Below are positions 36,732-45,752 of a stretch of 64,000 nt of DNA, in pieces. The DNA is taken from assembly GCF_004564375.1 (NCBI RefSeq), contig NZ_CP038267.1, positions 186,001 through 250,000 of the forward strand. The letters run 5' to 3'. The position numbers and the translations under genes are program-made. Source of the stretch: Nocardioides euryhalodurans (GTDB lineage Bacteria; Actinomycetota; Actinomycetes; Propionibacteriales; Nocardioidaceae). Position 1 is the first letter of the stretch. Each line of letters opens with the position of its first letter. The notes under the pieces are model-generated. The model made no database searches. It was not told the origin of the DNA and was given only the letters and a program-made list of their open reading frames with translations.

Positions 36732-38600
36732 TCAGCGGCGAAGGGTGCGGGCGCCGCCGACGACCGGGAGGGTCAGCGAGCTGCGCCCGGGACTCACGGT
36801 GAGCTCGGTGCCCGGGTCGGGGCGCACGGTGAACTGCTGGTCGGTCGACACCACGACCAGACCGATCCGGTGACCCGCCGGGAAGACGTGGTCGTCGGGC
36901 TCGAGCTCCCAGCGGAACGTGTACTCCCGTCCCTGCTGGATCGGCGTGCTGCGGTCCACGCTCCTGCGGTTCTGCACGTCGGTCCAGCCCCGCGTCACCA
37001 TCACGGGCGGTGCGGTGCTGCCGACCGGGCCGTAGTCGACGACGACGGCGGTCAGGTTGGCGGCGTATCGGTTGTCGACCGACGCGCGCAGCGACACCTC
37101 CGGCGTGCCGGACAGGTGCGCCGCCCGTCGGAGCGGGGGCGAGAGGTAGGCGAGCCGGTGGGGGTTCGCGGTGTCGGGACCCTGGATCAGGCTCGCGTCG
37201 GTGTTGAGCGCACGACCGTTGTCGGTGAAGGACTGCCTCGGGCGGGGGCCGGAGGACTGCGGTCGCAGGTCGAGGGTCCCGGGCTCGGCGGCCTGCGTGG
37301 CGCCGAGGTGGAGGGTGGCCGGGCGCGAACCGGGGGCCGGCCAGTCGGCGTACTGCTCGTAGGTGCCGTCGGGGCGCTGGACGTCGGCGCGGGGCTCGTC
37401 CATGACGCCGTTGGGGACGCCGAAGAGCCAGTGGGCCATCCACCGGTTGAGCGTGTCCTGGTAGCCCGAGGTGCTGCCCGGTCCGCCGTGACCGCCGTTG
37501 TGCAACCAGATCTTGCGCGGCACGCGGGCGTCGCCGAGCTCCTCCCACCAGCTGGCGAAGGCGCGGGGCATCACGTTGTAGTCCCCGAGGCCGTGCACGA
37601 CGAAGACGCTGGCCTGCACGTCGTCGGCCTTCGGGAGGTAGTCACGGGCGGCCCAGTAGGCGTTGTAGTCGCCGGTGACCCGGTCCTGGCGCGCGAGCAT
37701 CTCCTCCACGACGTGGCGGCACTTCTCGACGCGGGTGGGGCCGTTGACGTAGTCGGCGAGCACGTCGAGGTCCTCGCCGAGGTAGGCGTTCGTGCCCACA
37801 CCCGAGCGTGCGGAGTGCGGAGCCCTGACCAGCCCGTTGGCCCGGTAGTAGTCGTACCAGCTGGCGATGGCCGAGACCGGCACGATGGTGCGCAGGCCCT
37901 CGACCCCCGTGGTCGCGACCTGGTTCGGCAGGGTGCCGTTGTAGGACACGCCCGTCATCCCCACGTCGCCGGTGGTCCAGTCGGCCTCCACCGGGTTGCC
38001 GGCCTCGTCGTACGCCGCGGCGCGGCCGTTGAGCCAGTCGATGACCGCCCGGGTGCCGAGCGTCTCCTTCATGTCGCCGACCGTCGCGCAGCCGTCGGAG
38101 AAGCCGGTCCCGATGCTCTCGCCGAGCACGACGGCGTACCCGCGGGGCACCCAGTAGTTGTCCAGGCTCCCGGGCAGGTCCGGCTTGCTGACCGGGGTGG
38201 CGGAGAACGGCGAGACGGAGCTGCGCGGCTGGATCCCCTCCTGGGGCATCCGGGCGAAGTCGACGCCGTGGTTGACGCCGCCCCCGGTGTTGGAGCGGTA
38301 GGGGCTGTGCTCGAAGATCACCGGCACCTCGATGCCCTCGGTCTCGGTCTCCGCCGGCCGCGACAACCGGATCCGCACCCGGTCGTTCCGGCCGTCGAGG
38401 TCGGAGTCGACGGTGGTCTGCACCCACAGCGTCTCCTCCACCGCCTCGGCGAGGTCGAACTGCGGCTGGGTCATCCCGTCCTCGACCTGCAGCCAGGGGG
38501 GTGGCGCCGGGCGGTCAGAGCGCCGGGGCGCCGCCTCCGCCGGGGTCAGGGCGACCAGCGCCAGGGCGGATGTGAGCACGAGCGCGACGAACCGACGCAT
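36732..38600 (-). CDS. Secreted X-Pro dipeptidyl-peptidase (S15/CocE-like)
   Basis: 622 residues. The first 23 residues form a Sec signal (MRRFVALVLTSALALVALTP-AEA). The S15 catalytic domain has Ser219 in GVSYNG, a GHGGPGS-containing segment and a C-terminal jelly roll starting near 430. Such enzymes release X-Pro dipeptides; this one acts outside the cell. GGGAGG lies 6 bases before the ATG and TAGGGT about 45 bases upstream, so it has a short leader. It complements the peptide-use genes at 10.6-23.3 kb. Confidence 0.9.
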   Translation of the reverse strand: MRRFVALVLTSALALVALTPAEAAPRRSDRPAPPPWLQVEDGMTQPQFDLAEAVEETLWVQTTVDSDLDGRNDRVRIRLSRPAETETEGIEVPVIFEHSPYRSNTGGGVNHGVDFARMPQEGIQPRSSVSPFSATPVSKPDLPGSLDNYWVPRGYAVVLGESIGTGFSDGCATVGDMKETLGTRAVIDWLNGRAAAYDEAGNPVEADWTTGDVGMTGVSYNGTLPNQVATTGVEGLRTIVPVSAIASWYDYYRANGLVRAPHSARSGVGTNAYLGEDLDVLADYVNGPTRVEKCRHVVEEMLARQDRVTGDYNAYWAARDYLPKADDVQASVFVVHGLGDYNVMPRAFASWWEELGDARVPRKIWLHNGGHGGPGSTSGYQDTLNRWMAHWLFGVPNGVMDEPRADVQRPDGTYEQYADWPAPGSRPATLHLGATQAAEPGTLDLRPQSSGPRPRQSFTDNGRALNTDASLIQGPDTANPHRLAYLSPPLRRAAHLSGTPEVSLRASVDNRYAANLTAVVVDYGPVGSTAPPVMVTRGWTDVQNRRSVDRSTPIQQGREYTFRWELEPDDHVFPAGHRIGLVVVSTDQQFTVRPDPGTELTVSPGRSSLTLPVVGGARTLRR

Positions 38601-38672
38601 GAGCGGCCTCCCGAGAGTGTGAGCCAGTGGTCGACACCCTAGGGTCGGAGACAGCGTCTGAGAAGGCGCTCC

Positions 38673-39515
38673 TCAGGCTCGCGTGGCGCGGCCGACGAGG
38701 TGGGGAGCGCCGTCCTTCGGGCTGGTGAGGGCGAAGGCCTGGCCGCCCTCGACGGCCTCGTGGCCGAAGGCGACCGTGCCGGGCAGCAGGATCGGCTTCT
38801 TGAAGGCGGCCTCGACGGTGACCGCGTCCGGCAGCCGGTTGTCCAGGGCCGCGACGCACCGAGCCAGGCTCCACATGCCGTGGGCGATCTGGCGCGGGAA
38901 GCCCAGCGCCTTCGCCGTCAACGGGTAGAGGTGGATGGGGTTGCGGTCGCCCGACACCCCGGCGTAGCGGCGCCCGAGGTCGCCGGGGAGCCGCCACTCG
39001 ACAGTGCCGGTCGGGGTCCGGTCGATGGACAGACCGGGAGCAGCGGACTCCTCGCCCCGGCCACGACGGAGGTAGGTCGACGTGGACTCCCACACCGGTG
39101 CGCCGTCCGCGCGCACGTCGGCCACGAAGTCGACGACCGTGCCCTTGGCGTGCGGCCGTGGGTGCGAGACCCGGACCGCGACGTCGACGACCTCGCCCGC
39201 GCGGAGCGGGCGGCGACTGGTGATGGCGTTCTCGAGGTGCACCGTCCCGATCGCGGGGTAGGGGAACCGCGGGTCAGTCATCGCCTCCATGTGCAGGGGG
39301 AAGGCGAGCAGGTGGGGGTAGGGGAGCGGCACGGTGTCGCGGGCCTCGAAGCCACAGACCCGGGCGTACGCCGCCACGTGCTCGCGCTCGATCCGGACCC
39401 CGCTGCGCGTGAACGACAGGGTGCTCGGGTCGGCCGAGGGGTCCTTGCGGACCCCGGGGAGCTGGTTGACGACCGGGATCGAGGGGAGTGCCGCGCGGAG
39501 GATCGTGGGGATCAC
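38673..39515 (-). CDS. MaoC/HtdX-like hotdog dehydratase
   Basis: 280 residues from the GTG at 39515, which overlaps the FabG stop (TAGTG). The C-terminal MaoC hydratase motif is clear: YAGVSGDRNPIHLYPLTAKA, then RQIAHGMWSLARC. The N-terminal half is a degenerate hotdog. It hydrates enoyl thioesters or dehydrates 3-hydroxyacyl thioesters. Position next to a long FabG and a divergent thiolase matches the Mycobacterium tuberculosis htdX-fabG4-fadA2 arrangement. Confidence 0.88.
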   Translation of the reverse strand: MIPTILRAALPSIPVVNQLPGVRKDPSADPSTLSFTRSGVRIEREHVAAYARVCGFEARDTVPLPYPHLLAFPLHMEAMTDPRFPYPAIGTVHLENAITSRRPLRAGEVVDVAVRVSHPRPHAKGTVVDFVADVRADGAPVWESTSTYLRRGRGEESAAPGLSIDRTPTGTVEWRLPGDLGRRYAGVSGDRNPIHLYPLTAKALGFPRQIAHGMWSLARCVAALDNRLPDAVTVEAAFKKPILLPGTVAFGHEAVEGGQAFALTSPKDGAPHLVGRATRA

Positions 39516-40846
39516 TACGCCCCCAGCATCATCTGGCCGCAGACGCGCACCACGTTGCCGCTGACGGCGGTGGAGCCGGGGCTGGCGTACCACGCGATGG
39601 TCTCGGCGACGTCGACCGGCAGTCCGCCCTGCGACATCGCGTTGAGCCGCTGCCCGACCTCGCGGGTCGCGAACGGCACCGCGGCCGTCATCTGGGTGAT
39701 GATGAAGCCCGGGGCGACCGCGTTGACCGTGATGCCGTTCGACAGCTCGTCCTCGAGGCTGTCGACCAGGCCGATCACGCCCGCCTTGGAGGCGGCGTAG
39801 TTGGTCTGGCCGACGTTGCCGGCGATGCCCGCGATCGAGGCGACGCCGATGATCCGGCCGTTGTCGTTGACGACGCCCTGGTCGAGCAGCTCGCGGCTGA
39901 TCCGCTCGGGGGCGACGAGGTTGACGTTGAGGACGGCGTCCCAGCGGGCCGCGTCCATGTTGGCGAGCTTCTTGTCCTTGGTGATGCCGGCGTTGTGGAC
40001 GACGACGTCGACCCCGCCGTGCTTCTCCTTCAGGTGGCGCGCGATCCGCTGCGGCGCGTCCTTGGCGGTGATGTCGAGCGTGAGGTGGTCGCCGTCGAGC
40101 TCGCCCATCAGGGCCTGGAGCTCGCTCGCCGCCTGGGGCACGTCGAGCCCGACGACGGTCGCTCCGTCGCGGTGGAGCACGCGCGCGATCTGCTCGCCGA
40201 TGCCGCGGCTGGCGCCGGTCACGAGCGCGACCCTGCCGGCGAGCGGCTGCTGCCAGTCCGCGACCTCGGCCGCCTCGTGGCCGTGCGTCCCGATCCGGAT
40301 CACCTGGCCCGAGACGTACGCCGACTTCGGCGACAGCAGGAAGCCGAGCGTGGACGAGACCGCCCCCTCGGCCTTCTCGGCGACGTAGACGAGCTGGACG
40401 GTGCCGCCGCGTCCGATCTCCTTGCCGAGCGAGCGGGTGAACCCCTCGAGTGCGCGCTGCGCGACCCGCTCGCTGCCGGTGACCTGCTCGGGCGGGGTCC
40501 CGAGCACGACCACCCGCGGGCAGGTCTGCAGGCTGCGCAGCAGCGGGGTGAAGAACTCGCGGAGCGCACCGAGCTGGCCGGCGTCGGTGAGGCCGGTGGC
40601 GTCGAAGACCAGGCCGGCGTACTTCTCGGCGGCGTCGGCGCTCGTGGTGGTCGCGATGCCGAGCAGGTCCATCACCCCGGGCAGCGACTCGACGAGCCGG
40701 CCGGTGCCGCCGACCACGACGGTGCCGTCGACCAGCGGGTCGCCCGCCTCGTAGCGCCGCAGCGGCGTCGGGCTGGGCAGGCCCAGGTTCTTCACCAGCA
40801 GCTGGCCGATCGGGGTCTGCACGAAGCCTTGGTAGCGATCACTCAT
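39515..40846 (-). CDS. fabG: Long-form 3-oxoacyl-thioester reductase (FabG4-like)
   Basis: 443 residues, much longer than FabG1 (about 250). An N-terminal flavodoxin-like domain (1-200) precedes the ketoreductase with TGASRGIGEQIARVL and the active-site SIAGIAGNVGQTNYAASKAG (Ser, Tyr, Lys). High-molecular-weight FabG enzymes use NADH to reduce 3-oxoacyl-CoA/ACP. TACAAC lies 6 bases before the ATG, giving a leaderless start. MaoC is co-transcribed downstream. Confidence 0.92.
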   Translation of the reverse strand: MSDRYQGFVQTPIGQLLVKNLGLPSPTPLRRYEAGDPLVDGTVVVGGTGRLVESLPGVMDLLGIATTTSADAAEKYAGLVFDATGLTDAGQLGALREFFTPLLRSLQTCPRVVVLGTPPEQVTGSERVAQRALEGFTRSLGKEIGRGGTVQLVYVAEKAEGAVSSTLGFLLSPKSAYVSGQVIRIGTHGHEAAEVADWQQPLAGRVALVTGASRGIGEQIARVLHRDGATVVGLDVPQAASELQALMGELDGDHLTLDITAKDAPQRIARHLKEKHGGVDVVVHNAGITKDKKLANMDAARWDAVLNVNLVAPERISRELLDQGVVNDNGRIIGVASIAGIAGNVGQTNYAASKAGVIGLVDSLEDELSNGITVNAVAPGFIITQMTAAVPFATREVGQRLNAMSQGGLPVDVAETIAWYASPGSTAVSGNVVRVCGQMMLGA

Positions 40847-40961
40847 GGTGGTGTTGTAACTCCCTGTGACACTCGGTGTCCACACGTTGTGGGATCGGAC
40901 TCGCGTGACGTGGGACTCAGGCGGTTTCGTCGAAGGTTACTCGTGGGTCACAATGGCCGGC
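40847..40961. promoter_or_regulatory. Divergent promoter region, fabG / thiolase
   Basis: Minus strand: TACAAC (from 40858 to 40853) 6 bases before the fabG ATG. Plus strand: CACAAT (40949-40954) 7 bases before the thiolase ATG. Between them GACAC-TCG-GTGTC (40868-40880) is a short dyad within TGTGACACTCGGTGTCCACA that could bind a repressor. Confidence 0.5.
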
Positions 40962-42242
40962 ATGGAGACCTCGACTCGTCGCGTCGCCGTGCTCGGCGGC
41001 AACCGGATCCCGTTCGCCCGTTCCAACACCGCGTACGCGGATGCCTCCAACCAGGAGATGCTGACCGCGGCCGTCGACGGCCTCGTGACCCGTTTCGGGC
41101 TCGAGGGCGAGCGACTGGGCGAGGTCGTGGCCGGCGCCGTGCTCAAGCACGCCCGCGACTTCAACCTCACCCGCGAGGCGGTGCTGGGCTCGAGGCTGTC
41201 GGCCGAGACCCCGGCCACCGACATCCAGCAGGCGTGCGGCACCGGCCTGCAGGCGGCGATCCAGGTCGCCAACAAGATCGCGCTCGGCCAGATCGACGCC
41301 GGCATCGCCGGCGGCACGGACACCACCTCCGACGCGCCGGTGGCCATCAGCGACAAGCTCCGCAAGAAGCTGATGAAGGTCAACGCGGCGCGGGACACCG
41401 CCGGCCGGATCAAGGCACTGGGTGCCATCCGGCCGAACGACATCGGCCTGGAGGTCCCGCAGAACGGTGAGCCCCGCACCCGGATGTCGATGGGCGAGCA
41501 CGCCGCGCTCACCGCGCTGGAGTGGCAGGTCGGTCGTGACGAGCAGGACGCGCTGGCGGCGACGTCGCACCAGCGGCTGGCCGCGGCGTACGACGCCGGC
41601 TTCCTCGACGACCAGCTCACGCCGTTCCGCGGCCTGGAGCGCGACAACAACCTGCGGCCGGAGTCGTCGGTGGAGAAGCTCGCCACCCTCAAGCCGGTCT
41701 TCGGCAAGGGCCAGGCCGCGACCATGACGGCCGGCAACTCCACGCCGCTGACCGACGGCGCCTCGGCGGTGCTGCTCGCCTCCGAGGAGTGGGCCGCCGA
41801 GCACGACCTGCCGGTGCTGGCCTGGTTCACGGCGTACGAGACGGCCGCGGTGGACTACGTCCACGGTGCCGAGGGGCTGCTGATGGCGCCGGCCTACGCC
41901 GTGCCGCGGATGCTCGCGCGCGAGGGCCTGACGCTGCAGGACTTCGACTTCTACGAGATCCACGAGGCGTTCGCCTCGCAGGTGCTCTCGACGCTCAAGG
42001 CGTGGGAGGACCCCATCTTCTGCAAGGAGCGGCTCGGCCTCGACGCGCCCCTGGGGTCGGTCGACCGCGCCAAGCTGAACGTCAACGGCTCCTCGCTCGC
42101 CGCGGGCCACCCGTTCGCCGCGACCGGCGGCCGGATCCTGGCGACCGCCGCGAAGCTGCTCGACCAGCAGGGCTCGGGCCGTGCGCTGATCTCGATCTGC
42201 GCCGCCGGTGGCCAGGGCGTCGTGGCGATCCTGGAGAAGTGA
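40962..42242 (+). CDS. fadA: Acetyl-CoA C-acyltransferase (thiolase, FadA2-like)
   Basis: 426 residues. Nucleophile Cys92 in QQACGTGLQAA; the second active-site His is in EIHEAFASQ, GHP is in LAAGHPFAATGG, and the terminal cysteine is in SICAAGGQG. It cleaves 3-ketoacyl-CoA to acetyl-CoA and a shortened acyl-CoA, or runs in reverse. The start METSTRR is chosen because CACAAT is 7 bases upstream; an ATG three codons earlier is less likely. It is divergent from fabG-maoC. Confidence 0.93.
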   Translation: METSTRRVAVLGGNRIPFARSNTAYADASNQEMLTAAVDGLVTRFGLEGERLGEVVAGAVLKHARDFNLTREAVLGSRLSAETPATDIQQACGTGLQAAIQVANKIALGQIDAGIAGGTDTTSDAPVAISDKLRKKLMKVNAARDTAGRIKALGAIRPNDIGLEVPQNGEPRTRMSMGEHAALTALEWQVGRDEQDALAATSHQRLAAAYDAGFLDDQLTPFRGLERDNNLRPESSVEKLATLKPVFGKGQAATMTAGNSTPLTDGASAVLLASEEWAAEHDLPVLAWFTAYETAAVDYVHGAEGLLMAPAYAVPRMLAREGLTLQDFDFYEIHEAFASQVLSTLKAWEDPIFCKERLGLDAPLGSVDRAKLNVNGSSLAAGHPFAATGGRILATAAKLLDQQGSGRALISICAAGGQGVVAILEK

Positions 42243-42246
42243 GGGC

Positions 42247-42292
42247 GGGAAGTGCATGGATCCCCTGCCCGCCGGGGATTCGAGCACTTCCC
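42247..42292. terminator. Imperfect hairpin after the thiolase gene
   Basis: GGGAAGTGC (42247-42255) pairs with GCACTTCCC (42284-42292); inside, ATCCCC pairs with GGGGAT around an 8-base loop. It starts 5 bases after the thiolase stop. No T-run. Confidence 0.6.
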
Positions 42293-42336
42293 AGCCGTGG
42301 CATCCCGTGGGAGGCGCAGGAGCTGCCCGGCCGCCG

Positions 42337-42360
42337 TGACCACTGGGGCTCGTGTGGTCA
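42337..42360. terminator. Hairpin at the end of the TetR gene
   Basis: TGACCAC (42337-42343) / GTGGTCA (42354-42360) with a 10-base loop. The right arm contains the TetR stop codon. Probably ends the leftward transcript. Confidence 0.5.
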
Positions 42361-43041
42361 GCGGGTGGCGAGGGCGAGCGCGCTGGCGACGAGGTGGTCG
42401 CGCACCTGCTCGGCGGACACCTGCCCGACCATCGGTACGCCGGGGGCGGACTCCTTGACCTGGATGCCGACCCGGGCGAGCTGCAGGGCGCCGAGGCCGC
42501 TGGCGTAGAGCATGTTGGCCAGCAGCACCGGATCGTCCACTCGGAAGTCGCCGGCGTCCACGCCCGCCTCGAGCGCCGACTCCAGGACGGCCAGGCAGGT
42601 GGAGATCGCGCGGCCGAGGCGCCACACCGCCGACTCCGACATCTCCTCGAGCAGCTCGGGGCCGGTGCGGCGCATCAGGGTCTGGGCGCAGTCGACGAAC
42701 GCAGGGTGGGCGACGCCGTAGTCGACGAAGGCGCCGGTGATCCGGGTCAGCCGGTCGGCCGGCTCGCCGCCGGCGGCGTCCGCGTCGGCGAGCGCCTCCC
42801 GCAGCTCGTCGAGGTACTCGACGAGCGTCAGCGCGAAGAGCTCCTCCTTGCCCGTGAAGTGGCGGTAGACGATCGCCCGGTTGATGCCGACCGCGCTCGC
42901 GATCTGCTCGATCTGGGCGTCGCGGACGCCGGTCTCGTCGAAGAGCCGCCGGGTCGCCGCGATGATGTCGGCCTCCCGCTGGCGGCGCCGGGTGGCCGCG
43001 GCCGTACGCCGGCCGTCGCTCTCGGGTGCCTGCTGCGCCAT
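42358..43041 (-). CDS. TetR family transcriptional regulator
   Basis: 227 residues with an HTH (ADIIAATRRLFDETGVRDAQ, then ASAVGINRAIVYRHF) and a TetR_C-type ligand domain. TAACCT lies 6 bases before the ATG (leaderless), and the palindrome GTGCAACACCGAGTTGCAC directly abuts this -10, so autoregulation is likely. It is convergent with the thiolase gene and may control lipid genes nearby, but its palindrome does not recur clearly in the fabG/thiolase promoter. Confidence 0.92.
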   Translation of the reverse strand: MAQQAPESDGRRTAAATRRRQREADIIAATRRLFDETGVRDAQIEQIASAVGINRAIVYRHFTGKEELFALTLVEYLDELREALADADAAGGEPADRLTRITGAFVDYGVAHPAFVDCAQTLMRRTGPELLEEMSESAVWRLGRAISTCLAVLESALEAGVDAGDFRVDDPVLLANMLYASGLGALQLARVGIQVKESAPGVPMVGQVSAEQVRDHLVASALALATR

Positions 43042-43047
43042 GCCGTC

Positions 43048-43072
43048 AGGTTAGTGCAACACCGAGTTGCAC
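43048..43072. promoter_or_regulatory. TetR promoter and operator
   Basis: The -10 TAACCT on the minus strand is 43048-43053. Next to it lies the perfect repeat GTGCAAC-ACCGA-GTTGCAC (43054-43072), followed by ACACGTGT. Confidence 0.75.
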
Positions 43073-43090
43073 ACGTGTGACGAGAACCGG

Positions 43091-43318
43091 TCAGGCGTGG
43101 TCGCCTGGTGCCTCGTCGCGGGGAGTGGCCACCGTCAGCCGCGCCTCGAGCTCGCGGATCGAGGCCTGCAGCCGGAAGGCGGCGCAGCCGACCGTGGACA
43201 CGATCGACAGGGCGAGCCAGTACGCCTCCGGCGACCTGATGAAGGCGTACCACCCGGCGAGGGCAAGGGCGCCGAGCACGTAGGAGATGCTCCGCAGGAG
43301 GTCGGTCCGGGGGTCCAT
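43091..43318 (-). CDS. Small membrane protein
   Basis: 75 residues. Two hydrophobic stretches (SYVLGALALAGWYAF and YWLALSIVSTVGCAAF) are probably transmembrane, followed by a helix LQASIRELEARL and a charged tail. Function unknown. TAGGGT sits 6 bases before the ATG, supporting both the gene and its start. Confidence 0.65.
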   Translation of the reverse strand: MDPRTDLLRSISYVLGALALAGWYAFIRSPEAYWLALSIVSTVGCAAFRLQASIRELEARLTVATPRDEAPGDHA

Positions 43319-43337
43319 GCGCAGACCCTAGGTCACC

Positions 43338-44861
43338 TCACGAGCCCCCGGCGAGCGTCCGGACCGTCTCGATGGTGTCGGCGTCGTCGGCCGTCTTGTC
43401 CTCGCGGTAGCGGACGACCCGCGCGAAGCGCAGCGCGAGCCCGCCGGGATAGCGGGTCGAGCGCTGCAGGCCGTCGAAGGCGATCTCGACCACCTGCTCC
43501 GGCCGGACCTCCACGACGTACGCCGAGCCGTCGGCCGGTGAGGTCGCCAGCTCGGTGAACCGCTCGGTCTGCCACGCGAGCACCTCGTCGGTCATGCCCT
43601 TGAAGGTCTTGCCCAGCATCACGAACCCGCCCGTCTCCGGGTCGCGCGCGCCGAGGTGGATGTTGGACAGCCAGCCCTGGCGGCGGCCCGAGCCCCACTC
43701 GACCGCGAGCACGACGAGGTCGAGCGTGTGGACCGGTTTCACCTTGACCCACGCTGCGCCACGCCGACCCGCGGCGTAGGGAGACCCCAGGCCCTTGACC
43801 ACGACGCCCTCGTGGCCGGCGGCCAGCACCTCGGCGGCGAAAGCCTCGGCCTCGGCCGGGTCGGCGGTCACGATCCGCGGCACCCGCGAGGACTCGGGCA
43901 CCAGCGCCTCCAGCGCCGCCGCGCGCTCCTCGCCCGGGGTGTCGAGGAGGTCGCGACCGTCGAGGTGGAGCAGGTCGAAGAAGTAGGCCGTCACCGCCAC
44001 CCCGGCGTCCATGGAGGTGCGCGACGCCGTCTCCTGGAACGGGCGCGGCCGGCCGTCGTCGTCGAGCGCGATCGCCTCGCCGTCGAGCACGAAGCGATCG
44101 GCCGGCAGCGACCGGGCCAGCGCGACCACCTCCGGCAGCCGGTGGGTGATGTCGTCGAGGCTGCGGGTGGCGACCACGACCTCGTCGCCGTCACGGTGGA
44201 CCTGGATCCGGATCCCGTCGAGCTTGGTGTCGACCGCGACCGGGGCGCCGTCGGGCGCGGCCTTGGCCAGCGCGGCGGCGACGTCGGGAGCGCTGGAGGC
44301 GAGCATCGGCAGCACCGGGCGGCCGACCTCCAGCCCGACCGCGGCGAGGGCCTCCTCGCCCTCGAAGGCAGCCTGCGCCACCGCGACGGTCGACCCCGAC
44401 AGCATCGCCGCCCGTCGCACGGACGCCAGGCGTACGTCGGCCGCGGCCGCGAGCGCCTCCTGCACCAGCGCGTCGAGCGCGCCCTGGCGCACCTCGCCGG
44501 TCACCAGCCCTCGCAGCCACCGCTGCTCCTCGGTCGTCGCCCGGCCGAAGAGCTCGTCCCGGGCGGTGGCCCGCGCCTGCTGCGACCCGCTGCCCGCGAG
44601 CGCGGCCAGCTCGTCGAACGCCTGGTGCACCTCGGTGACCGTGAGCGACGGCTCGTCGGCGGGGTCGGGGAGCGACTGCAGCCCCCGCCAGCCGAGACCG
44701 GTGCGCCGTTGCCGCAGCGCACCGCCGAGGTAGGACACCACCAGTGGCAGCTCGTCGCGCTCGGCGCGGTCGAGCGCCTCGGCGAGCGCCACGACCTTCG
44801 CCTTGCGCGAACGGGTCGCCGCGACCGTCGAGGAGGTCGTGACCAGGTCGGCGATCAGCAC
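43338..44861 (-). CDS. ligB: ATP-dependent DNA ligase (LigB type)
   Basis: 507 residues, the length of mycobacterial LigB. Lys213 in VDTKLDGIR is the adenylated lysine (KxDG); LDGEAIAL, EGVVVKG and WVKVKPVHTLDLVVLAVEWG are ligase motifs IIIa-V. An N-terminal DNA-binding domain (1-180) precedes the catalytic core and OB fold. It seals nicks using ATP as an accessory to the NAD-dependent LigA. GTG start with TAGCCT 7 bases upstream. Confidence 0.95.
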   Translation of the reverse strand: MLIADLVTTSSTVAATRSRKAKVVALAEALDRAERDELPLVVSYLGGALRQRRTGLGWRGLQSLPDPADEPSLTVTEVHQAFDELAALAGSGSQQARATARDELFGRATTEEQRWLRGLVTGEVRQGALDALVQEALAAAADVRLASVRRAAMLSGSTVAVAQAAFEGEEALAAVGLEVGRPVLPMLASSAPDVAAALAKAAPDGAPVAVDTKLDGIRIQVHRDGDEVVVATRSLDDITHRLPEVVALARSLPADRFVLDGEAIALDDDGRPRPFQETASRTSMDAGVAVTAYFFDLLHLDGRDLLDTPGEERAAALEALVPESSRVPRIVTADPAEAEAFAAEVLAAGHEGVVVKGLGSPYAAGRRGAAWVKVKPVHTLDLVVLAVEWGSGRRQGWLSNIHLGARDPETGGFVMLGKTFKGMTDEVLAWQTERFTELATSPADGSAYVVEVRPEQVVEIAFDGLQRSTRYPGGLALRFARVVRYREDKTADDADTIETVRTLAGGS

Positions 44862-44894
44862 GCTGGTCAGGCTAGCCGTGGCCGGGGACAGCGA

Positions 44895-45746
44895 TCACCC
44901 GCCGATGCGGGTCCGCACCTCGTAGAGCTCGGGGAAGAAGGTCAGGTCCAGCGCCCGCCGCAGGAACGCGACACCGGAGGAGCCGCCGGTGCCGCTCTTG
45001 TGGCCGATCGTCCGCTGCACCACCTGCAGGTGTCGGAAGCGCCACTCCTGGAAGTTGTCCTCGAGGTCGACCAGCTCCTCGCACGTCTCGTAGACGCCCC
45101 AGTGCTCCTCGGGCGCGGCGTAGACGGTCGCGAACAGGTCGACCAGTCCGTCGTGCGCACGGTGCTTGACCGACCAGTCGCGCTCGACGAGGTCCGCGGG
45201 CACCGCGTAACCGGTGCGGGCGAGGTGGCGCAGGAACTCGTCGTAGAGGGAGGGCTCGCCCAGCAGCCGAGCGAGCACGTCACGGGCCGCCGGGTCGTGG
45301 GCGTGGACGGGCACCATGTCGGCGTCCTTGTTGCCGAGCAGGAACTCCACCTCGCGGTACTGCGCCGACTGGAAGCCCGAGGAGGTGGCGAGGAACGGCC
45401 GGATCTCGGCGTACTCGCTCGGGGTCATCGTCGCCAGCACCGACCACTGGTCGGTCAGCGTGTGCTGGATGTGCTTGACCCGGGCCAGCCGCTTCAGTGC
45501 CGGGGCCAGGTCGTCGGCCGCCAGCAGGGCCCGCGCCGAGCGCAGCTCGTGGACCATCAGCTTGAGCCACAGCTCGCTGGTCTGGTGCTGGACGATGAAG
45601 AGCAGCTCGTCGTGCTGCGGCGGGTCGCTCTGGGGCCGTTGCGCCGAGAGCAGCTGGTCGAGGCAGAGGTAGTCGCCGTAGGACATCTGCCTGCGGAAGT
45701 CGGTCTCGATGCCGGCCTCGAGGTCGCGGCGGGTGGAGTCGGGCAC
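44895..45746 (-). CDS. kynA: Tryptophan 2,3-dioxygenase
   Basis: 283 residues. Conserved blocks include MSYGDYLCLDQLL, DELLFIVQHQTSELWLKLM and FRHLQVVQRTIGHKSGTGGS (heme and substrate contacts). It opens the indole ring of tryptophan with O2, giving N-formylkynurenine. No kynurenine formamidase or kynureninase gene is adjacent, so the rest of the pathway must lie elsewhere or be absent. GTG start with TAGGGT 6 bases upstream. Confidence 0.95.
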   Translation of the reverse strand: MPDSTRRDLEAGIETDFRRQMSYGDYLCLDQLLSAQRPQSDPPQHDELLFIVQHQTSELWLKLMVHELRSARALLAADDLAPALKRLARVKHIQHTLTDQWSVLATMTPSEYAEIRPFLATSSGFQSAQYREVEFLLGNKDADMVPVHAHDPAARDVLARLLGEPSLYDEFLRHLARTGYAVPADLVERDWSVKHRAHDGLVDLFATVYAAPEEHWGVYETCEELVDLEDNFQEWRFRHLQVVQRTIGHKSGTGGSSGVAFLRRALDLTFFPELYEVRTRIGG

Positions 45747-45752
45747 AGCCAG

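Noticed and set aside
40868-40880. GACAC-TCG-GTGTC as the binding site of the TetR at 42358
   Set aside because: It does not resemble that regulator's own GTGCAAC-N5-GTTGCAC palindrome.
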